NCBI GenBank assembly: GCA_947646735.1
Contig: CANTFK010000661.1
Location: 496,001 to 560,000 of the forward strand
Length of the DNA stretch: 64,000 bases
Reading direction: 5' to 3'
From: Peronospora farinosa
Lineage: Eukaryota; Oomycota; Peronosporomycetes; Peronosporales; Peronosporaceae
Every line of letters starts with the position of its first letter. Positions within the stretch are counted from its first letter, which is position 1. The position numbers were made by a program, and so were the translations under genes. Below the pieces are notes generated by a model. It worked only from the letters and a program-made list of their open reading frames with translations. It was not told the origin of the DNA and searched no databases. Below, in pieces: positions 56,651 through 64,000 of this stretch.

Positions 56651-59600
56651 CTACTTCTTCTGGTGGTTCACAAAACGCAATGTCAGTAGACCCAGTAGGC
56701 GGTAGATCACGATGAAGCCAAAGACAAAAGCAAAGTTTCTCCAGATCTGGCTGTGCTTCATGAGGAAGACATCTTCGAGATAATCCTTCACTCTCATGTT
56801 CTCGGAAAGAGATGGAGGCAGGCCCGTCATGACCTTGCACCCAATCTCCGAACCATCTCCGTCGCTCGGGCAGTCACCAAATACAAGTGACGCAAGCAGA
56901 GCCAGTGAGTACCTGTGCGGTGTGATGTCGTACAGCCACTTGTAGCCAGTCGGGATAGAGTTTCCAGGAGGATTGAAGCCGCTGAACAGGAAAAAGATTA
57001 CCTGCAACAGCACTCCGAAAATTGTAGCCACTTCAACCGTCGGCAGCAAGTACGCCATCAGCTGACCAAAGTAGACCTGCCACAGTACGTGCATTGATAG
57101 ATGCACCCAGTAGGCGAAGAATGTGGCTGCGCCGGTAAATCCGACCATCGGAAAGTACAGTGCCAAGAAAATCATCGTGCCGATAAAGACGTACGGTATC
57201 TCTACCGCCGTTGCTGCCACGAAATACCACAGTGCATTGTATGTCTGAGACGCACGCTCGCGGTAAAAGGCTAAACGGTCCTCGGACGCAATCGGCACAA
57301 CACTGCTGAACGAGATGAAGCCAATGAAACCCGTCGTGCAAAATAGCATGCCCATGCCAGAATTGACACCGGCGTACGAGCTGTATTCGGCATTGATATA
57401 CGTGATGCCAAAAAGAATACCAAGTATCAGGAAAAGGCTGAAGCGAGTCAGGTTGTACGAAGCCGTGCGCCAGTACATCGTAAAGAAGCGTTGCATCAGG
57501 AATTTCATCTGGGTGAACTCAGTAGCCGCACGCTTGTCGGTGTACGTCAATTCGGGCAAGTCCATCGACGGTCGGGACACACCGTCTTGGTCCAAATTCG
57601 ACTGCAAGAACTGGAAGTGCTTGCTGGACTTGAAGACCGCCACGAAATCCGTCTCGTCACCATTGCTGTTACCCACGCCCGCACCAGTCACTTCCAACAT
57701 CCACGTCGCCGGATTGTAGTTGTCCTTCAGCTTTGTCACACCTTCGATGGACTCCAAGTATGTGATCAGCTCACTTGCGTTGTTGCCCAACTCACCCGCA
57801 AACACCGTTTCACCACCACGCTTTAGCAGAAGCAGGCTGTCAAACACGCTGAACACCTCAGTCGAAGGCTGGTGAATGGTGCACACTACGGTGCGACCCG
57901 TGTTAGCCACTTTGCGCACGCCGTCCATAATGAGCTTGGCGGAACGCGCGTCCAGTCCACTCGTGGGTTCATCCAGGAACAGCACGCTAGGTTGTGCTGC
58001 CAGCTCCACCCCGATGGTCAACCGCTTCATCTGCTCCACGGAGCTGCCGCGAATGATTTGGTCAGCGATCGGGTGCAGGTCTAGCAGTTCAAGACATTCG
58101 TTCACCGAGTCATACTTGTAGCTGTCAGGAACGTCGACACCCTGGCGAAGGAACGCGCTGAATGTGAGTGCCTCACGAAACGTAGCAGACTCAGAGTGGA
58201 TGTCCATCTGCTCGCAGTATCCGGTCGATCGTCGGATCGCAAGATCGGTGGCAGGGTAGCCGTTGAGCAGGATCTGTCCGGTGATCTTGCCTCCCGTCTT
58301 GCGTCCGGCGATGACGTCCATGAGTGTGGTCTTGCCAGCACCAGAAGATCCCATGAGTGCTGTGATGGTACCTGGTAGTGCATATCCGCTGATGCCCTTG
58401 AGCAAGTCGATGGTTTCCTTGGGATTGACGGGGTCCGGCACGCTGTAGCGCAGGTCTATGAACGCAATCGTGACTGGAATGACCTGCAACTTACTTGCTG
58501 GTGCTATGGACAGACAGGTCTCCCCGCCGGCAGCGGAACTCCGTGGTGTCTGAATGAGGCCGTAGCCGTCCACTACATCTTCCTGGTTGTCCGAGCTCAG
58601 TGTAACGTTTTCAGGACTTTCATAGCGGTAGTATTCCAGCGCAATGTATGACAGAAACATGAAGAAGACGTATGCGGCAGCCATGAACACCAGGCTATAC
58701 CATAGCCAGAACTTCTCGGTTGGTACTTCGAATGTCGTCAGCGAGTATTCGCCCATGGTCATGTTGTAGTTGGTACAGTAGTCGATGCCTTTGTACACGC
58801 ATTTGTCGAAGCTCGAGTCACGGTATTGGTTCACAGCAAGCGCGCGAATACTCCATGCCATGGGGTCAATCCAGTAGATCCAGATGAGGTAGTCGGGGAT
58901 CTGTTCTTTCGTGATAACGAAGCCGGCAAACAGAAAGAAAAACAGGACGGAGACCATGGACACCGGGTTGGCCACGTTCAGATCAGGTGAAGCGCACGAA
59001 AGAAAGAAAAACCACGATGCCATCGCGAGGTTCGTCATGAAGAGCACGAGCTCAAACAGCAAGTAGGCTTTAATTGTTGACACATATCCGCACATCCAGT
59101 ACAATATCGATCCAAACACCAAACATTCAGCAATCCCCAGCGGGATTTGGCTCACCGAGTTGGACAGCACAAACGATGAGGTACGGAGGAAATTTGCTCG
59201 CCGCTGCTTGTAAAAGACTGCGCGAGCTGCGATAAACACTGGAATCTGCGCTTGCTGTGCTAGTGATACAAACAACACAGCGTTGAAGATGATGCCCATG
59301 ACAAGCTGCGCGTTTGTGTCATTAAACTGGTAGAACACACTCGCATACAGCAGCCCAATCAAAAGCACCATGATAGAGCGACCAACAAGGAACGTATAAC
59401 CTCGCAACGTAAGCTTTATCTGACGCTGCACAACGGCAACCGTGCTATCCCAAAACGTTTGGTAGAATTCCGGGATCGGATCAATGTGTTTCATCTTGTC
59501 TTCGATCAAGTTTGGATGAACCGGACCATGCAGCTCTTGCATCATCCGCTTATAAATGGACGAGTGAGTAAACACATCGGCATACTGACTGGCTGAGCGC

Positions 59601-60730
59601 GGGATGCTACTGGATGAAGTCGAGTCTAATTCGTACTGGGACTGCTTGGCTGTGCCCAAATCCAACAAGAAATCTGCCACATCTCGACGAGGCGGACATT
59701 TGAAGCCTAAGCTCTCAAAGTAGCTCAATGCCTCATTTTGTGGCCCGTGGTACATCACATGACCCTCGTTCAAGATCATCACGTCGTCAAACAGCTCAAA
59801 CACCTCGGGCGACGGCTGCAGCAGAGAAATCACGATTGTCTTGCGGAATTTCTTGGCAATGCTGCGCTGCGTCGTAATGATATCGAAAGTGGCGGCGCTG
59901 TCGAGACCCGTGCTAATCTCGTCCATCATCATGACGTACTTGTTACCGAACTCCATCTCGCCCGTGGTCACGCGCTTGCGCTCTCCGCCAGACACACCAC
60001 GGATCATGGCGTCACCTACAATGGTATTCTGGCAGTTGTCAAGTCCGAGCTGCTGAATCACAATGTCTGGATAGTGTTTGAACATGGCACTAGCAGCGTC
60101 AAGTGCAGCTTTGTTCTCCTCGGGGGTACCGCTTGCGTAGTGCTGGGCGTCACGATCCGAGAAGCCTCCACCGCAGCAACCATGTGCAAACTCGAGTGTC
60201 TCCTTGACCGTGAGTGAAGGATAGTGCTTGTCACGCTGCGTGACATACGAGACAAACTGCGGAAGGCGTGTAAGTAATTCATTGGCAGGTGCACCATTGT
60301 ACGTTACTTTACCCTCTGTGGTAACATTCTTTTCCTTGGGAAAGCGGCCGCTTAGCAGCTTCATGAGTGACGATTTGCCGGATCCAGGTTGGCCTAGAAC
60401 AAGTGTAATGGTACCAGGCTTGAAGACGCCACTGATATTCTTGAGAATTTGTTTCTTGACTGTGTGTTTCTTGGCCTTCAGGCTTCGGACACTTTTCATG
60501 AGCTCATTTGGTAGTGTCGGCAGGTCCACCTTGATGTTGGACTCGTCTTTCACGACAATGTCGGCTGAGATGGACACGTCTTTGAAGCGCACTTCCATCT
60601 GTGGGAGGGCCTTGCCAAGTGCCTTTTCCATGCGTGAGGCAACGTGTTCATGTAGTGCCTGTGGTCCTTGAGCCATGAGTGTTTTGCCATTATTGTACTG
60701 GATATCGACGGCAGATTTCGTCGTTGACAT
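56651..60730 (-). CDS. full-size PDR/ABCG-type ABC transporter, 1359 aa
   Basis: Intact, intron-free gene. Layout NBD1-TMD1-NBD2-TMD2, the reverse order typical of ABCG/PDR pumps. NBD1: Walker A GQPGSGKSS (about 113-121), signature VSGGERKR (246-253), Walker B VMMMDEIS (266-273). TMD1 has about six helices (about 430-700) with a loop before the last. NBD2: Walker A GSSGAGKTT near 790, degenerate PDR-type signature SVEQMKRLTIGVEL, Walker B VLFLDEPTSGLD. TMD2 fills the C-terminal third. Such pumps export drugs, host defence compounds or lipids across the plasma membrane at the cost of ATP. A broken inverted copy of its second half lies at 46666-47850. Substrate unknown. Confidence 0.95.
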   Translation of the reverse strand: MSTTKSAVDIQYNNGKTLMAQGPQALHEHVASRMEKALGKALPQMEVRFKDVSISADIVVKDESNIKVDLPTLPNELMKSVRSLKAKKHTVKKQILKNISGVFKPGTITLVLGQPGSGKSSLMKLLSGRFPKEKNVTTEGKVTYNGAPANELLTRLPQFVSYVTQRDKHYPSLTVKETLEFAHGCCGGGFSDRDAQHYASGTPEENKAALDAASAMFKHYPDIVIQQLGLDNCQNTIVGDAMIRGVSGGERKRVTTGEMEFGNKYVMMMDEISTGLDSAATFDIITTQRSIAKKFRKTIVISLLQPSPEVFELFDDVMILNEGHVMYHGPQNEALSYFESLGFKCPPRRDVADFLLDLGTAKQSQYELDSTSSSSIPRSASQYADVFTHSSIYKRMMQELHGPVHPNLIEDKMKHIDPIPEFYQTFWDSTVAVVQRQIKLTLRGYTFLVGRSIMVLLIGLLYASVFYQFNDTNAQLVMGIIFNAVLFVSLAQQAQIPVFIAARAVFYKQRRANFLRTSSFVLSNSVSQIPLGIAECLVFGSILYWMCGYVSTIKAYLLFELVLFMTNLAMASWFFFLSCASPDLNVANPVSMVSVLFFFLFAGFVITKEQIPDYLIWIYWIDPMAWSIRALAVNQYRDSSFDKCVYKGIDYCTNYNMTMGEYSLTTFEVPTEKFWLWYSLVFMAAAYVFFMFLSYIALEYYRYESPENVTLSSDNQEDVVDGYGLIQTPRSSAAGGETCLSIAPASKLQVIPVTIAFIDLRYSVPDPVNPKETIDLLKGISGYALPGTITALMGSSGAGKTTLMDVIAGRKTGGKITGQILLNGYPATDLAIRRSTGYCEQMDIHSESATFREALTFSAFLRQGVDVPDSYKYDSVNECLELLDLHPIADQIIRGSSVEQMKRLTIGVELAAQPSVLFLDEPTSGLDARSAKLIMDGVRKVANTGRTVVCTIHQPSTEVFSVFDSLLLLKRGGETVFAGELGNNASELITYLESIEGVTKLKDNYNPATWMLEVTGAGVGNSNGDETDFVAVFKSSKHFQFLQSNLDQDGVSRPSMDLPELTYTDKRAATEFTQMKFLMQRFFTMYWRTASYNLTRFSLFLILGILFGITYINAEYSSYAGVNSGMGMLFCTTGFIGFISFSSVVPIASEDRLAFYRERASQTYNALWYFVAATAVEIPYVFIGTMIFLALYFPMVGFTGAATFFAYWVHLSMHVLWQVYFGQLMAYLLPTVEVATIFGVLLQVIFFLFSGFNPPGNSIPTGYKWLYDITPHRYSLALLASLVFGDCPSDGDGSEIGCKVMTGLPPSLSENMRVKDYLEDVFLMKHSQIWRNFAFVFGFIVIYRLLGLLTLRFVNHQKK

Positions 60731-60819
60731 TAATTCCCGCTTCGTGGTGATGAGCTGTTTAGATGGTGAGATTCTTGATTATCACTGAGGTGCAGAGGAT
60801 ATGAGAGAGACTGAAACTG

Positions 60820-60836
60820 CAGATTGAAAACTGAAC
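60820..60836 (-). promoter_or_regulatory. oomycete-like initiator element of the ABC transporter gene
   Basis: On the minus strand GTTCAGTTTTCAATCTG lies about 90 bases before the ATG and fits the oomycete initiator pattern (TCA, pyrimidines, CAAT). Confidence 0.45.
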
Positions 60837-61478
60837 GATGTCGTCTATGTGGAAGTGACTCCAAGGCAAGTTTAAGTATGTTGACGTCGGTCCAGGTGAA
60901 GGTTTCCTTTTCTTGACTTCCAGCTGCTAAAGATACACCTAATCTGTCAGTCAAAGGTTACTGCGACATGTCAAGGTGTTGTCGTGATCTTTCAAACGGA
61001 ACAGCGGACTCTGCTTAGCATATATCATGTCCTGTTCTATGGCTTCCAACGCGTTCAATTAACTGAGACAGCTTTGAAACTTCGTTGTTGCCTCTGTTCT
61101 ACTGAAATAGATCCATGTCTTTTAACACCGCTGTAGGATATAAGACCCTTTTGGTTGGTGGTCGTTCACCTAGACCTCCTCGGTGATCGCCCCGTGTGGG
61201 GGCAGTAATACGTCGACACTACGTCGAACAAGGTTGCCAATCATGCGATGGCGTTCGTCGTCAATTAGTTGAGGCAGATACTGCGCCATATAAGTGAACG
61301 TTAAAGTAATAAAAAAGGTATTGTAATTTCTGTGTAGTGTCGACTGTAGCACCTTTTAACGTCAATCGATTACACATTTGGCCTAATCGATGATCGGTCG
61401 AATATTGCACCCATTCGTCATTGAAAGTATATACTCGGTCGTCAAAGGTCCCAATGAATTATCTGACAGTGACTTGGC
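60837..61478. other. intergenic, no recognised gene
   Basis: Upstream region of the ABC transporter and boundary to the next block of transposon remnants. No supported gene. Confidence 0.45.
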
Positions 61479-62000
61479 TTGATGCGGCTAGGAGACGTCG
61501 ACATTTCTCATGACCAGCGAGTGCTGGACAAACTTGGCCAGTTTATTCGTGCGAGTGACGTCAGAATGCCACGGAGCACCAGAGACGCTGGACGGTCAAA
61601 ATATGCAGATTTCTGGCACGAAGCTCAGCGTGAAGAAATGAATGCAATGCAGCTTAAGAATGTACTGGAAGAAATTCCTACGGCTGACATACCACCAATA
61701 GCCAAAGTGATCAAAACCATGTGGGTGTGGGCACTTAAAACGGATCAATACGGATATGTAATCCGTTTTAAGGCACGCTTGGTTGCTTTGAGAAATTGGC
61801 AGCGGCCTGAATGAGATTGAAGAAACTTTCTCTCCTGTAGCACGTATGTCAAGTTTCAGGATGACGCTTGCATTAGCGGCAGAACTGAACCTCAAGGTGT
61901 ACGGTGGTGATATATCAACTTATTCCAACACAGCCTATTGCTTATTATCCACCTACACAAGATGCTAGGCTACAAGTTTAAGCAGCTCTCCGCTTAGCCG
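61479..62000 (+). pseudogene. Ty1/copia pol fragment (start of RT)
   Basis: The open part to 61814 has ADFWHEAQREEMNAMQLKN, VLEEIP, KVIKTMWVWALKTDQYGYVI and RFKARLVAL, the standard entry to a copia RT. A frame change near 61808 follows, then FEETFSPVARMSSFRMTLAL and AAELNLKVYGGDI continue the RT, and similarity fades near 62000. No integrase part or LTR beside it. Confidence 0.88.
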
Positions 62001-63158
62001 TTGAGCACAGAACTGCTTAAGTCTTAGGCCTACCATAACGTGAAGACACTGCCAAGCAGCCTCGGTGCCAAAGTAGCCGCCATGCCGAAGAGATGTCTCC
62101 AGCACGATATCTTTGCAGCGCTGGAAGTTCTTAGGAGTAGAGTCTCGACGACGCCCTTCGTGAGGTCTATCAGTAGCTTCTTATTAACAGCACCTTACTG
62201 TCCGACAGGCCGCAGTTCTCGAAGCCTAAAGCAGCGCCGTATCTCTGCGTGGGAATCCGCCAGCGACCTCGTCGACGTTATTTCATAGCGCAGTCAAACA
62301 CAGCATCACGAGGTGGTCGGAACAACCGTATGGTATTGGTGTCGATGACCTCACCTAAGGTTCAGCATCAAGCCCGCATCCTCGCTTCGTAGTAACCGTT
62401 CCAGCAGCGTCGTGCAAACTAGACTTGATCTGCTCCCAATTCGTAACGTCATTTGTTCGTTCAAGAGATGTCGCACCGACGACGAGATAGAAAGTGAAGT
62501 GAATAGCGACTCATCGCGTCGCTTGTACCTGCGATCCTCAACCGGACAGCAAGGTCACTTGCAACAAGATACAGCGTGCTCACCCGAATACACGATAAAG
62601 GCAATGCCATTCCCAAGAGAAAAGGGATACGGTAAACAAAGGACGGCTCCAAAAGACCACGCTAAACTTACTAGAAAGAACGCCGTGGTTCCAAGAATTC
62701 TGCTTGCAAGGATCCAGACGGGAGGTGCTATTCGCTGCTGACCCTATTGTGTAAAAAGAGAAGGCCGAGCACACCAGTACAGATCATGGCAATTGATTTG
62801 CACCCGGTCGTGAGCAGCACAAGATCATGCTTCATGTCCACATTGACACTCTGCCGACCTCGCGGATTCAGTTGCTCGTACCCGGTCGTAGATATCGATG
62901 AAGGCAAGTCGGCGTTCTAGTCGTACCCCAGGGATCGATGTCCTCGTGCAGCTGGCCGCCGTCGCGATGACTAAATTAGAGGAGACCTACCGTGCTAAAA
63001 GCTGGTTGCTGACGAGTCCTCGGTGAGACGGCGTCAGACGACTAGTTATAGCAGGCTTGAAGACATTCATCGCAACAGCCCTAGTCAATAGTCCCTTAAC
63101 AGAAGTAGTACTTTGTCGCACACGTAGTGCACATGATTCATTTTACAAACGCCATATT
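62001..63158. other. no recognisable gene, probable degraded transposon DNA
   Basis: Frames are short and I see no motif. It lies between a copia fragment and a gypsy chromodomain fragment and is likely old transposon sequence. Confidence 0.4.
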
Positions 63159-63344
63159 CTATTTGTTTTGAGAAGGACTACGTGCGACTTTGCGAGGCCA
63201 GGGGTATACCCGCCACTTCACCAGATACTTTTTCTGACCGTGCCGACGACGCTTCTGATAAAGCCGTTCCACATGGAACTGAAGGCCCCCCTGCTCATCG
63301 AGCAATGCCGACGGAGTCCGGTGTATCGGCAGACACAAGCTCAT
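63159..63344 (-). pseudogene. gypsy chromodomain remnant
   Basis: Minus-strand fragment LQFHVERLYQKRRRHGQKKY followed by LVKWRVYP, close to the chromodomain of element E. Only the N-terminal half of the domain remains; the tail is out of frame or replaced. It points away from the LTR beside it, so it belongs to a different insertion. Confidence 0.82.
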
Positions 63345-63360
63345 ACTTCTGGAAGTGAAG

Positions 63361-63977
63361 TGTAACAGGGTACCTAGTTACACGTAAACATTAAGTAATA
63401 TACTTAATGTCTGGTCTAAAAGTATCCATGATTACTTTTGACCAGTCACTTGGGTGCGACACACAAATGTGATCCACCCTCGTGAATGTGATATCCATTG
63501 ATGGATTCACATGAGAAGGGATGACGGTAGTTGAAGCTAGGCATCACGACGTCTCAGAAGGACGTCAGTTGCGATCTTAAATCTAGATTTAAGATCATGC
63601 GACAGGATACGCTTCTAAAGAGTCGCGTATCCGATCTATATATATATATAAATATATATATATAGCCAATCAGTAGTTAAAACATATATTTAGTTATAAT
63701 TAATTAAATATATCTCAGTCTTGAATTTCCTTAAACAGAACACATCACGCACGAGAAGTTGAGAAGACTTCTGCGTGACGTCGGTGTTCTATAGTGTTAA
63801 GGAGTTCGTTGCGCTCTCGCTTAAGCGAGAGGCAACTGGTGGTACGACTGCTTAAGCAGTCGACCAAACTCCCAACCACCCTCGCACGCGAAGTTAAGAC
63901 GGTATAACCGCTTCCTCGCTTGTGCATAAGGTGTGTGCTCGTAGTACGAGGCAACTTCATAGAAGTGCCCGTCTACA
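63361..63977 (+). repeat. 5' LTR of element F (617 bp)
   Basis: Starts TGTAACAGGG, ends CGTCTACA, and is followed by the primer-binding site. Parts are related to the element B LTR (CCCTCGTGAATGTGATATCCAT and others). Gag should begin just beyond the window. Confidence 0.82.
63636..63664. repeat. TA microsatellite inside LTR F
   Basis: A run of alternating T and A with one AAA interruption. Confidence 0.85.
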
Positions 63978-64000
63978 CTTGGTAGCACTAGGAGTCCTTC
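63978..64000 (+). promoter_or_regulatory. primer-binding site of element F
   Basis: CTTGGTAGCACTAGGAGTCC directly after the LTR end; same core as B, D and E. The window ends here. Confidence 0.7.

Noticed and set aside
59738..60217. 159-codon frame antisense to the ABC transporter
   Set aside because: A shadow of a strongly biased coding region; no independent support.
62412..62741. 109-codon plus-strand frame
   Set aside because: Basic, low-pattern product in a region of transposon debris; no motif.

Overview
The window reads as oomycete nuclear DNA of the Phytophthora/downy mildew type. The grounds are long intron-free host genes (a 4.1 kb PDR-type ABC transporter, MFS transporters, a secreted metallophosphatase, an Mpo1/DUF962 membrane protein), dense nested Ty3/gypsy elements with chromodomains, and oomycete-like initiator motifs upstream of two genes. 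There is no sign of bacterial operon structure. The species cannot be fixed from the sequence.

Layout. 1-5742: 3' part of Ty3/gypsy element A (+ strand, intact pol reading frame, 1141-bp LTR). 5743-12982: a near-perfect inverted duplication with arms 5743-8347 and 10378-12982. Each arm carries an old LTR plus gag start (family B) and flanking DNA. The 2.0-kb centre holds the only host gene of the first 46 kb (Mpo1-like, 8415-9014) and a third, 348-bp copy of an arm segment. 12983-20786: element C (- strand, same family as A), inserted in the B gag. It has both LTRs but a 2.4-kb deletion of RT and RNase H. 20787-23450: the rest of B (gag end, protease, RT), decayed. 23500-24180: fragment of a retroelement accessory gene. 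24181-27899: unrecognised. 27900-31125: decayed LINE with a solo LTR. 31126-46665: element E (+ strand), interrupted by element D (- strand, 32402-40043) and by a small inverted copia piece. 46666-61478: the host gene block: ABC-transporter pseudogene, MFS transporter, metallophosphatase pseudogene and intact copy, frameshifted hexose transporter, intact PDR ABC transporter. 61479-64000: copia and chromodomain remnants and the 5' LTR of another gypsy element (F).

How it fits together. Most of the window is layered retrotransposition into older retroelements. The host genes are transport and secreted-enzyme genes of the kind oomycetes keep in small local duplicates, and two of them have truncated sister copies nearby, one of them abutting an LTR. 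The observations I rate highest are: (1) elements D and E each carry a long antisense reading frame (432 and 428 codons) that starts next to the 3' LTR, overlaps the pol chromodomain end in the same relative antisense phase, and would encode an RS-rich or coiled-coil protein; (2) element A has two RNase H domains, the first with lost catalytic residues and the second intact, like a retroviral connection domain; (3) the inverted duplication, whose divergence steps up at the LTR boundary, suggesting its outer edge was made by recombination between retroelement copies.
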